From NCBI GenBank assembly GCA_030407315.1, contig JALQPE010002416.1, positions 59,073 through 123,072 on the forward strand: a stretch of 64,000 nt of DNA, written 5' to 3'. Below are positions 19,837-29,411 of the stretch, piece after piece. The notes under the pieces were generated by a model, which ran no database searches, was not told where the DNA came from, and saw only the letters and a program-made list of their open reading frames with translations. Each line of letters starts with the position of its first letter. Positions within the stretch are counted from its first letter, which is position 1. The translations under genes were made by a program, and so were the position numbers. Source of the DNA: Asparagopsis taxiformis (taxonomy: Eukaryota > Rhodophyta > Florideophyceae > Bonnemaisoniales > Bonnemaisoniaceae).

Positions 19837-22202
19837 TCAACCATCCTCCATTACGCCAAAACCGTTATCAGCAGTGGCTGCATGGCGCCGCTCCATGCCC
19901 CCATACTGTGGGGCATTGATTTCGACATTCAGGTTTGCAGTCAGGTGTCCAGCATATGGGTCAACGACGAAAAGTTCTGCGCCAATTAGTCCTTGCGCAA
20001 TCACACAATCCATTACAGCACCGAGGTTTGACGTAATATGCGATTGAATCCAATCCTCGGACACTAGAACAAGTGATGAGCAGCGGTTTACATCATCAAC
20101 GACATGAACAATTCCAGACCCCTCTCCGCTTTGCCACACTTCAACAGCCTCTCTCGTCACAGTACGGCTTGCAAACACATGCCGTGACTGTGCACTAGTC
20201 CGCTGTTCGCTCTCGACAACGTCCGTTTCTTCCCTTGCTTGCGAGCCTTGGAGACAAGACATGCAGTACACCACCATACCAACTAATTGCTGAAAAGCTA
20301 CCCCCACATATTGACTGTACCGCCTTGTAAACTCCTTCTGCCGTGCACCTCCTTTCCCCTTCGGTTCATCCAAACACTCCACAGTAGTCACTAGCCAAGC
20401 ATCCAGGCGCGCCAGCGTTAGTATGCTCGTCTCTATGTCCATTACTTGTTCTGGTCGTATCGAATAACCCCTGAAGATGTCCAGCACATTCACAGCTACT
20501 CGGTTGTTAAACCATGCATCACCATTCACTTCCATTTCGAAGCTGTCAGGAACCATGCCTTTGCTGTATCGCAGCTCTGAGAACGGTGCCGTTCGCCACC
20601 TCCCCATATCCAAATCACCGTTACTTTCCCGTTTCAAAAGCTTCTCAGACGCTTCGCGCTTTTGTTCCTCTCGCTCGTCCATCTCAGCTCGCGTCGTCAG
20701 CATCGTGCATCTAGACATTAATTTCGTGTACCCCAGCGAACCGAACAATCTGTCCCTCGCATTACGCTTCCGTGCACTCATCACGTCGGACAGTTTCTGC
20801 GTCACCTTCACTTTCAATTCCTTGCTCCCCGCCACAGCCTCTTGACAGCACACACGCTGCTCCTCATCGGAAAACACATCACACCACGGACTTTGACGCA
20901 GTACGTGTCGCACCAAGTCATTCAGCAGATCACTCTCGTCCCTGTACGAAGGTGTATACCACTGCAGATTCTTGATGATATAGCCCGGAGGGGTAGCAAT
21001 ATATCCTACACCGTTTTCGCTCCAAAGTGCCCCTTCTACCGGCTCTACCTCGATGGTACGTCCAGTCCAACGTCTCTGCGTTTGTTCCGCTATAGGGTCC
21101 AGCTCCATAGTCTCGTTCTTGCACCACTTTGTCAGGTTTTCCTCAACCGCCCTAAGAACTCCAAGGTATTTCACAGGAATGGCTTTCTGTATTTTCGACT
21201 TACCGCCACCGTGATCACTGATTCTACCTGTTCTCGCAATTGCAGTAAGGCTGGCATTTTCCGCCTGCAGAGTCTTCACCTTAGCCTCCAACGCAACAAT
21301 CTCCGTGGTGAGCGCCTTGTTTGCTATGTCCTGGCTAAACACTTTTTTTCCAGCTCCGCGATCTTCTTCTTCTGCGCATTGATGCGACTCGCCATTAAAT
21401 CGATGGATTCCGGCGGATGCAACCTCTCTGCCCTCACCGTCCCCCCATCTCGCACGCTATCGGGAATATGATGTCCTCCATCGCCAATAGCCTGACGTCG
21501 CGGGGGCGTTACGCGCATATTTGGCACCAATGACAGTCTGTTGTGACGAGGCCCGCACTCCGGCTGCTCTCTCCCCTCAGTACCACCTGACCGCCGATGA
21601 TAGTTGGCATCCTGTGAACGTTGCTCAGAAACAACATCCCTTGCCGCTATCCTCGGGTCCCTGACTGCATTACCTGCTGGGGCTGATGTACTCGGCATAG
21701 TTGGCGCAGTGGGGGTCACAGCCTCCAGTGTGTCGGAAGCCCCCGGCTGGGACTCCGTCTGCAGCACCTCCGCATCTGCCAACCCGGGAGGAACTACCTT
21801 TGCCATAGCACTCTGCCGCAATTCCAACATGTTTTGAGCCACTATCATGTCATCATCATGATGTTCACTGTCCCTGCGAGCACGCTTGCCTCGGTCAAGC
21901 CCCATCTCTCTCCGCGCCGTTCCTCCTTCCTCACTTTCTCGCTGCGGATCCCCAGTTCTGCGCCGGTCCGTCTTGCGACTACCGGACCGCGGTTCAATGC
22001 TGCCGGTAGGCCCAGACCGCTTCTTCGCACGGGATTGTCGGGCACTCGATACAGCAGCTGCTGACCGGTTTTCTGGAGGCCCGGAGGCTTTGGAGCTTTC
22101 TTCGCAATACGCGGCGGCATAATGAAGCTTTCCCGGAAGCGATGGAACGATTGAGTTGCACGAGATACAAAAAAGATTGCTGTATAGTGTCGGTAACCAC
22201 AA
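19837..22202 (-). CDS. Coiled-coil nuclear protein (ORF2) with a -1 frameshift site
   Basis: Two overlapping frames read down from 22202 to 19837. The first (to 21324) is basic and Ser/Pro/Arg rich, with a bipartite-like basic cluster near 21890, and ends in a coiled coil. The second (21342-19837, 501 residues) starts with the continuation of that coiled coil and has no recognised domain. They join exactly at A_AAA_AAG (21348-21342), the classic -1 slippery heptamer, so this is either programmed frameshifting or a one-base loss in an A tract. The first frame has no ATG near its start. An ATG at 22120 lies in another frame, so another frameshift or a splice is likely. It probably assists the convergent transposase. 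Confidence 0.55.
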
Positions 22203-22299
22203 CGGTCTGCGATGAACGTTCAGGTCAGGTCAAGTACCGGATAATACGCCAACAGCCCAGATTGTATACGGTAGGCAGTCATCAACAGTATTTAATGAG

Positions 22300-22565
22300 G
22301 TACAATTACAGCTGTAGAGCTAGGCCGCGAGCACCCCTATGTCCGGAAGACGTCCTGATTTGAATTAAAATTTGGGCTATTCTCAAAAACATGCACATGT
22401 GAACATGTTTTTGAGATGGGGGTGTGCCGTACGGCACTTCGACCGCTGAAATCGATGTTTTTTGCAATATTTTTTTCTGCCCTGAATTGTAGAATTTCTG
22501 GGCTGGACAGCAATGCAACTGAGCTGGACATCCACCGGGCGTCCATTTCAACTTGGTCGTGTATT
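22300..22565 (+). repeat. Single hairpin repeat unit with shared promoter block
   Basis: It contains AATTACAGCTGT and GAGCACCCC (22302-22340), the 34 bp hairpin (22382-22415), a GCCGTACGGC palindrome and the GGGCTGG(A/C)CAGCA block ending in a GGGCGTCC variant. It is the same module as upstream of both ParB-dioxygenase copies, here upstream of the coiled-coil ORF. Confidence 0.75.
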
Positions 22566-22789
22566 TTGCATCTGCACGCATAACAGCATCCAAGCAGTCA
22601 GGTTCACTGCTCGGACGAAGTGCACCTAGAGTGTGAACGATTGGTTTTTGACAGGCGAGTACTGCTCAATAGGTTTCACCCTGGAGTAATGGTGGCTGGA
22701 CATGCTGCATTATATGATATACTTCAACTCTGGAACGTAGCTTTATTTGTAGTCGAAATGAAAACATCTTTCGTGACCCTAATTCCATG
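22566..22789. other. Spacer between hairpin unit and methyltransferase remnant
   Basis: No gene is recognised. ORFs here are short and lack similarity to anything I know. It may be decayed sequence of the methyltransferase gene truncated next door. Confidence 0.25.
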
Positions 22790-22977
22790 CTCTAAACGCT
22801 GTCCCATAATGAACGTAGAGCTCCTCCGGACGGATATCGCGGATTGCACGTACTACAATGATCTTCGGATTTTTCTAGGTCCTTCGCCTTGAGCTTCTTC
22901 CCCGTCGAACCGCTGCTGTAGTTCTCGACAAACTCGACGTTGGCCATCCGCCTGGTGTTCTTCGCCGGAGTGTCCTC
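22790..22977 (-). pseudogene. Downstream fragment of DNA methyltransferase gene B
   Basis: A frame open right up to the LTR boundary encodes about 60 residues beginning EDTPAKNTRRMANVEF. It aligns with the middle of the methyltransferase at 38452-40902 (a D-T-N, an R-x-M and an EF in matching positions) and would follow the piece ending at 29412 on the other side of the retrotransposon. The SAM-binding motif expected further on is absent, so the gene was already decayed or truncated. Confidence 0.5.
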
Positions 22978-23468
22978 TGTTGAAACGAATTGGTCGCTTA
23001 CCGAGCGTTTATTGAATCTCCGAGCTCACTACATTATTTGTATTCTCGCCGAGGTGCGCCGGCGGTGCTAAGGACAGCCTGTTCATGGCTGCTCCAGAAC
23101 AGTCTGTCCTAGCAAGCACCCGCTGCCAATCTTGGTACACGTGGGCTTCTCTATCATATCATCCACACGTGTACACTTATCATAACATTTTCCCGCTGCC
23201 ATGATGGCAACCCATCCTGGCATTTCTAATTACTAATTGAAACTATGACAAACAAATTGAAACTTTAGACGCTATTATCTCCATGAAGAAAGGTCGTAGA
23301 AGCTTCGGAGAAGTTGCTGCCCGACTAATTCGGGCACGACTAATTCGGGCACGCTGAACACGATGAGATAGGTTTCGGAGCGCCTAGAGCACTCCTTCTA
23401 GGAGAAAGCGAGGGTCAAAGTTTTCTCACGTAATTGAGCCCCTCAGGGCCAATTCCAGTGCTTCAACA
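22978..23468 (-). repeat. 3' LTR of the copia element
   Basis: 491 bp, ends TG...CA, near-identical to the LTR at 28923-29411. It carries a short internal direct repeat (CGACTAATTCGGGCA twice). The reverse transcriptase/RNase H ORF runs a few bases into it. Confidence 0.93.
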
Positions 23469-24880
23469 CTCCCCCTCTTTGACCTTCTCGATTAATGATC
23501 TGGTAGTTACCCCCATAAGTTCACGAAGCTTGACGAACTGAATCCTTTGCAGAGGCTTAGTGAGGACATCCGCTACCATATCGGATGTTGGACAGTAGTC
23601 GATATCGAACATCCCTTCGAGGAGGCAATCCCGGACAAAGTGATACCGAATGTCGATATGCTTTGTGCGGGTTCCAGAAGCATCGTTCCTAGCCATTTTG
23701 ATAGATCCTTGATTATCCACATTGATGAGGATAGGATCTGCAGGATTTGTACCGCTGCTGAAACCAACGATGTTTCTCAGCCAGATTGCCTCCTTCACTG
23801 CTGCACTGAGAGCCATGTATTCGGCTTCTGAGGAAGACTGGGCTACGCAGCTTTGCTTACGAGACTTCCAGCTCACCGCTCCTCCAGCCATCTTGAAGAC
23901 ATAGCCACTGGTCGACTTCCGGTTGATAGTACAACCGCCCCAGTCCGAGTCGCTGTACCCGACTGGTGCAAGTGTTGCTGTAGCTCTGTACATCACGCCA
24001 AAGTCCCGTGTACCAGCGATGTAGCGTAGGACACGTTTAACGGCTACCCAGAGAGCTTTTGTCGGGGCCTCAACGAACTGTGCAAGTCTCCCAACGGCAA
24101 ATGCGATGTCAGGGCGAGTTCCCACCGCTAGGTACATCAGGCTGCCAATTGCTCTGCGATAGTGCGTAGAGTCGATGGGCTCAGTTTCGGTATCCGCGAC
24201 GGAGATCTGAGCTTGCATTGGCGTAACAACCGGACTTGCATTTTCCATTCCAAACCGTTCCAATACCTTCTCAGCGTAGCGAGACTGGTTCAAGTGTAGC
24301 AGTCCTTTGGAGGTGTTGCGCGCAATCTCTAGTCCAAGACATACCCGAGCTCTACCACAATCCTTCATCTCGAAACGCTTGCTGAACTCTGCTTTCAGCT
24401 CATCCAACATATCTCTACTGCTTGAAGCAAGAAGAATATCGTCGACGTATAGTGCAATGATGATCATAGAGTCGTCACGATACCTGACGTAGAAACATGG
24501 ATCGTACGGAGAGCTCTGGAAGTCGAGCTGTGAAATGAGAAAGTCATCGATCTTAGCATGCCACTGCCTCGGAGCTTGTTTGAGTCCGTATAGAGCCTTT
24601 TGCATTTGCAGACATGGTCTGGATGCTTCGAGTTGACGAATCCCTCCGGCTGCTCCATGAATATGTCCTGCTCGAGATCTCCGTAGAGGAAGGCTGTTTT
24701 GACGTCCATTTGATCGCAGTGCAAATCGTGGTGGACAGTGAGCGCAAAGAACATGCGAAGAGTACAGAACTGGACAACGGGTGCATAAGTCTCGGAGCAG
24801 TCGATGCCGTACTTCTGCTGGAATCCTCGAGTTACGAGTCGAGCTTTGTGTTTGATCGAGTGCTCACCAGTTTCACTCAC
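23463..24880 (-). pseudogene. Copia reverse transcriptase and RNase H
   Basis: Two frames (24880-24464 and 24605-23463) joined by a frameshift. The first has the start of the RVT_2 fold (KARLVTRGF, DVKTAFLYG). The second has the catalytic YVDD box near 24440 and an RNase H with DSDWGG, SSSEAEY and the terminal KHIDIRYHF and VLTKPL motifs. It acts in the particle to copy the element RNA. It lies downstream of integrase, which separates copia from gypsy types. Confidence 0.9.
23469..23486 (-). other. Polypurine tract
   Basis: On the - strand the sequence directly before the 3' LTR is AAAGAGGGGGAG, the expected primer for plus-strand synthesis. Confidence 0.85.
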
Positions 24881-26099
24881 AACATCTTTGCGTTTGAAGA
24901 CCCACTTCGAAGTGAGGAGGTTGAGAGCTTCACTGCGGGGGACCAGAATCCAGGTGCCATTTGCTTCGAGGGAATCATCTCGGACTGAATGGCCTCAATC
25001 CAGAGATCTTTCTCCTCCCCCTTGGTCACCTCAGTGAAGGTAAGAAGATGTTCCGGAGTGGTATCAGCAGTAGTGGAGACAAGGGCAGTTGTTTTCCACC
25101 ACTCGCCCGGAGGTTTACGAGATCGAGAAGATTTACGCGGAGCGTTAAGGAGAGACTCATCAGTAGATGCTGAGGGAGTTGGTGGAGGAGATTGAGGTTG
25201 TGGAGCGTTGGTGTCAGAGTCAGAGTCCGAATGGGATGAAGGAGGAGTATCCTGTTTGGTAGAGAGACCAGACTTGCCGTCTCCATCCCATGGCTCAGTA
25301 TTGGACTCAGAAGCAGCATCAACGCTGTTGTAGTCTGTATCAGAAGATGGTAAACGCTTCTTCTGCAGCTCGTCGAACACTACGTCTCGCGACACAACGA
25401 CCTTTTCATTTGCTGTGTCCCATAGTTTGTAGGCTTTCTGGGAGCTTGCGTATCCAAGCATAATTGCTTCCTTTGCCCGCAAATCAAGGGTCTGAAGAAG
25501 TTTATCAGGCGTTTTGTACCAGCATCTACTTCTGAACGTTCGCATATGAGCAATACTCGGTTTCCTACCATACCAGATCTCATATGGAGTATTTCCAGTT
25601 GGCAGGGAGCGGCTGGTGACACGGTTACGAATGTAGGCAGCACAGGAGAGTGCTTCTGCCCAGAACTCGGATGGGGTGTTGCTGTGATGGAGCATGGCAC
25701 GAATTTGATCTTTGAGGGTTCTGTTCATTCTCTCTGCCACACCATTCTGTTGCAGAGTGTATGCACAGGTGGTCTGACGTTTGATGCCTTTGCTGTCGAG
25801 GAAGGAGGTAAAGTGGTTTGAGAAGAACTCTCCCCCTCCATCCGAGCGTAGTTGGCGGAGTGTACAACCAGTTTGCGTTTCAGCCATGCGCAGGAATCTC
25901 TGGAAGGAGTCGAACAGTCGGACTTACGGTGGAGCGGGTATACCGTTAGCCATCGGGACTTGTCATCGATGAATGTCACAAAGTATCGAGCTCCCCCTTT
26001 CGAGAGTACTTCCATCGGCCCTGCCAGATCTGTGTGAACCAACTCGAGTAGCTCAGATGCTCTCGTTTCGGAGAGCTTTGGAATAGCTGCTCGGGGCAT
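24877..26099 (-). pseudogene. Copia integrase
   Basis: Split in two frames (26099-25725 and 25887-24877). The first has the rve core start with HTDLAGPM and FIDDKSRW. The second has SDGGGEF and, further on, NGVAERMNRT, which together supply the D, D and E of the catalytic triad. A serine/proline-rich C-terminal tail follows, then a frameshift before the reverse transcriptase. It inserts the cDNA into the genome. Confidence 0.88.
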
Positions 26100-26118
26100 T
26101 TTGCCGGTTATACATCCT

Positions 26119-27543
26119 TCACATGGGGCACCTGCATCTGATTTCTAAGATTTGATTCGGAGGCCCTGCACGGCAGATAGCTGTTCCATGCGTGAGATAC
26201 CGGACTTGTTGACATGCCCGAGCCGCTCGTGCCAGAGCTGTAGCGAGGCCACACAGGCTGTTTGCTGCACATGGTCTTTTGGGGGCCTCTGACGAGAAGA
26301 GATCAATGGCATAGAGTCCCTTGCTTCTCCGTCCAGTGGCTATCGGTTTGTTGTTCTGAGTCAGGATGACTGTATTGTTATTGAACTGCACCGATATGCC
26401 TCGAGTAGTGAGGGTGCTGACGGAGATGAGAGAAAATACAAAAGAGGGAACGTGGAGGACGTCACGAAGTATGCACTGTTTTATTTCCCCATATAGAGAG
26501 ATCATTAAACGAACATCACCACGGCCGACTGCCATTGAGGTAGACTTATCTCCCAGAGTTACGGAGAACGTTGTTATTTCCTTATAGGAAACAAACATGG
26601 AGCGATCGAAGGTCATGTGAGAGGTGGCAGCAGAGTCTATGTACCAAGTTGACGTATGAAGAGATCCAGGAGTAGTTGACATGAGGCAAACATACTCTTT
26701 CTCTTCATCATTATGGAAAGTAGACGCGGAAACAGAGTTTGATGGAGGATTGCCTTCTGAATCGGTGAGAGTAACTATAGCAGAAGGTTTAGACCGTGCA
26801 GGCCGAGAGCGGGATGGACGGCCATACTTTTGCCAGCAATACGGTTCAGTGTGGTTGGTACGACCGCAATGAGTGCATTTCTTTCGGTTACTGCCGGGCT
26901 GTTTCCCAGACCTAGATAATAATGCAGCCGAGTCAGAAGAAGAGCTTCCAGGTTTCAAAATAGAAGCTCTACGTTCCTCCTGAAGAAGGAGGCTTCGGAC
27001 TTTGTCGAAGGTGAATGTAGGGTCCTCATCACCTATAGCATCAAGAGCAGTAATGAGTGTCTGGAAGGAATAAGGAAGGCCATTGAGGACAGCCATAGTC
27101 ATTTCCTTGTCGTCGATGATCACGCCCATAGAGCTGAGAACCGAGGCCATCTGTCGAACACGATTAATGTAGACGAGCATCTGTTCACCGGGCTCCATAG
27201 TGGCAGTATAGAAATCACGCATTGCAGCTAGTTTGTTTAGGAGAGTGTGCCTTTGGTGCACGTTACAGATCTCCTGCCACATTTCCAGAGCAGTAGTGGT
27301 GTGTGAGACGTTCTTGAGCATCTCATCAGACAACGTGATCCCGATGGTCATCCGAGCAGTTTTGTCTTTGCGAAGCCACTTGGACAGTGCTTCCTGTTCT
27401 GCCGGGCGTGGAGGACGTAGGTCAGGATCGATCATTTCGTTCACCTCGCGGTGTCCGAGGATGAGCTCCATCTTTTGCTTCCATGAGTGGAAGTTGGAGT
27501 AGTCCAGCTTTTCAATGCGAATGCCGGATGAAGTGCTCTCCAT
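26119..27543 (-). CDS. Copia Gag and protease
   Basis: A 474-residue frame starting at ATG 27543. The first ~200 residues are a UBN2/retrotran_gag-type capsid domain. A CCHC zinc knuckle (C-x2-C-x4-H-x4-C around CTHCGRTNHTEPYC) lies near residue 230, and the aspartic protease active site appears as IDSAATSHM near 300. The frame ends just before integrase at a frameshift. Gag packages the RNA and the protease matures the polyprotein. Confidence 0.9.
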   Translation of the reverse strand: MESTSSGIRIEKLDYSNFHSWKQKMELILGHREVNEMIDPDLRPPRPAEQEALSKWLRKDKTARMTIGITLSDEMLKNVSHTTTALEMWQEICNVHQRHTLLNKLAAMRDFYTATMEPGEQMLVYINRVRQMASVLSSMGVIIDDKEMTMAVLNGLPYSFQTLITALDAIGDEDPTFTFDKVRSLLLQEERRASILKPGSSSSDSAALLSRSGKQPGSNRKKCTHCGRTNHTEPYCWQKYGRPSRSRPARSKPSAIVTLTDSEGNPPSNSVSASTFHNDEEKEYVCLMSTTPGSLHTSTWYIDSAATSHMTFDRSMFVSYKEITTFSVTLGDKSTSMAVGRGDVRLMISLYGEIKQCILRDVLHVPSFVFSLISVSTLTTRGISVQFNNNTVILTQNNKPIATGRRSKGLYAIDLFSSEAPKRPCAANSLCGLATALARAARACQQVRYLTHGTAICRAGPPNQILEIRCRCPM

Positions 27544-27727
27544 GGCTCTGCAGTAAGTCTTATCTGTTCGACCCTTCCCATGTGGACAACCGATAGTCGT
27601 CTAGGACCAAGCTGGGATCTATAGGATAGAGATTTTTAGCTAAGAGCAAGATGGGTGGAGAACAAGAAAACAAGGTTTATCAAGAAGAAATCAGCTAGAT
27701 TTCTATTGTGTCTAGAGAAGAGGAGTA

Positions 27728-28145
27728 CTACTTATCGGAGGAGGAAGAAGCCTTAGAGGCTTTAGCGGCTTTGAGAGTCTTCTCGATGCCACGGTGGCGA
27801 CTACCGCGGAGGTGGTTGTCGAACTCGCTCTGGGTGCGAACGATGACACCGCACGGCTTGCAGACCTTGAGACCACCTTCCTTGAGGCGTTCGATAGTCT
27901 TCTTATGTCTAGAGCCGCTGAAGTGTGCGACTCTAGACTCGGCGAGTTGAGAAAGACGTTGCAGTGATGGCACCTCGAGCGGTTTGCCTTCTTGTGAGCG
28001 GCGTACTTCTTCTTGTTATCCCTCCTTTCGGCGATGCTGTAGGCTTTGCGGAAGACCGGTCTTGAAGAGACTCCCCCTCGCGACGAAGCCTGGGAGGCTG
28101 CTCGTCGGTGCGCGGTTCCACGCGGTCTTCGTCACTGCTAGACAC
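27728..28145 (-). pseudogene. Captured U1-type C2H2 zinc-finger gene in the retrotransposon leader
   Basis: Between the primer-binding site and gag, in gag orientation, lies coding sequence unrelated to copia proteins. One finger is complete: C-x2-C-x12-H-x5-H (CKPC ... NHLRGSRH), the spacing of U1/matrin-type fingers that bind RNA. A first finger (CHHCNVFLNSP ...) is broken by a frameshift near 27915. Its second half continues as HFSGSRHKK in the next frame. Basic stretches (DNKKKYAAHKKANRS) precede it. It looks like a transduced cellular gene. Whether it is expressed with gag is unknown. Confidence 0.6.
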
Positions 28146-28420
28146 TGCAGAGAGAAGAGAACAATAGAGCTAGAAGTTATACCGATCAATACTAAGGTCT
28201 AAACCTTGAAATAGACCGAAAGGTGAAAGGTATAAACTTACTTGTGGATAGAGTTGATGAGAAAACCAAACGTCCGATGAGTTTATTCGGTGATATGTAA
28301 AGGCTATAACGCTATACCGATCAGGACAAGGTCACTGTCTTACAAGAGCAGGACCGAGTTGAGAAAGGTATAGACTAGCCAATATAAAAGCAAAGGTCGA
28401 TTCCAGTAATTGGGCCTTGA

Positions 28421-28509
28421 ATGGCCCGGTAGCCGAGTCGGTTGGACGGTCCACGGCGATGTACAGAACCTTGGTTCAAACCCCAGCAACGACGCTGGCC
28501 AAACTTTTT
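28421..28509 (+). ncRNA. tRNA-like RNA polymerase III unit (SINE-like), tentative
   Basis: It contains a perfect A-box match TAGCCGAGTCGG (28430-28441), a B-box match GGTTCAAACCC (28473-28483) and a T5 terminator at 28505-28509. A full cloverleaf cannot be drawn: GGCC/GGCC can pair at the acceptor ends but the remaining acceptor pairs fail. I read it as a tRNA-derived remnant or SINE head, antisense to the retrotransposon. Confidence 0.4.
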
Positions 28510-28559
28510 CTTCCGCTCACGAACCCCAGATGAACGAATGACTTCACCCGGTGACGAAG

Positions 28560-28660
28560 ACCTAGAGACGGATGGCAAGATGACAGAGTGTCAGTGTGAC
28601 ACAGTGTGGATGACAGGATGTCAGTGTCAGTGAAAGGATGACACAATGTCAGCGCGGAGC
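28560..28660. repeat. GACA/GTCA short tandem repeats
   Basis: Imperfect repeats of GATGACA and GTGTCAGTG in the retrotransposon leader. Confidence 0.5.
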
Positions 28661-28904
28661 GGCGACAGAGGTTGCCGGGTGGCGACAGAGGTGTGCGGCG
28701 GCGAGGAAGAACGCGGTGATGGCCGCGGGAGCGTGGAGGAGACGCTCAGCAAGACCGCGGAAGCGCGGGAAGGCGCAGAACGGAAGAAAAGCGCGCAAAC
28801 GAAGAGAAGAGAAAACGAGGTAGAACGAGACGAAATACGTAAGAGAACGCCGACGCAAACGACGCACTTACCGAAGCGCGAGAGATATTGAAATGACCTA
28901 CGAG

Positions 28905-28922
28905 CGCGCTGGGCCCATAACC
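28905..28922 (-). other. Primer-binding site for half initiator tRNA-Met
   Basis: The + strand bases directly before the 5' LTR, GCGCTGGGCCCATAACC, equal the anticodon-stem strand of eukaryotic initiator tRNA-Met. The - strand therefore pairs with the internal half-tRNA, as in Drosophila copia, and not with the tRNA 3' end. Confidence 0.85.
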
Positions 28923-29411
28923 TGTTGAGACGAATTGGTCGCTTACCGAGCGTTTATTGAATCTCCGAGCTCACTACATTATTTGTATTCTCGCCGAGGT
29001 GCGCCGGCGGTGCTAAGGACAGCCTGTTCATGGCTGCTCCAGACAGTCTGTCCTAGCAAGCACCCGCTGCCAATCTGGTACACGTGGGCTTCTCTATCAT
29101 ATCATCCACACGTGTACACTTATCATAACATTTTCCCGCTGCCATGATGGCAACCCATCCTGGCATTTCTAATTACTAATTGAAACTATGACAAACAAAT
29201 TGAAACTTTAGACGCTATTATCTCCATGAAGAAAGGTCGTAGAAGCTTCGGAGAAGTTGCTGCCCGACTAATTCGGGCACGACTAATTCGGGCACGCTGA
29301 ACACGATGAGATAGGTTTCGGAGCGCCTAGAGCACTCCTTCTAGGAGAAAGCGAGGGTCAAAGTTTTCTCACGTAATTGAGCCCCTCAGGGCCAATTCCA
29401 GTGCTTCAACA
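28923..29411 (-). repeat. 5' LTR of the copia element
   Basis: 489 bp, TG...CA, differing from the 3' LTR by a substitution near its end and two one-base indels. It should contain the element promoter. Confidence 0.93.

Larger units (their letters stand above)
22978..29411 (-). mobile_element. Ty1/copia LTR retrotransposon, full length, frameshifted
   Basis: LTRs of 491 and 489 bp (TGTTGA...TCAACA) flank a 5.45 kb interior coding on the - strand in the copia order Gag, protease, integrase, reverse transcriptase, RNase H. The right LTR is the 5' LTR. The LTRs differ by only a few bases, so insertion was recent, yet at least four frameshifts break the polyprotein. No 5 bp target duplication is visible: TCCTC on one side and GTAAT on the other. 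The element splits DNA methyltransferase gene B. An extra zinc-finger gene sits in the leader between the primer-binding site and gag. Confidence 0.92.

Noticed and set aside
28421..28509. A functional tRNA gene
   Set aside because: A and B boxes are good but the acceptor and T arms do not fold into a full cloverleaf, so I kept it only as a tRNA-like unit.
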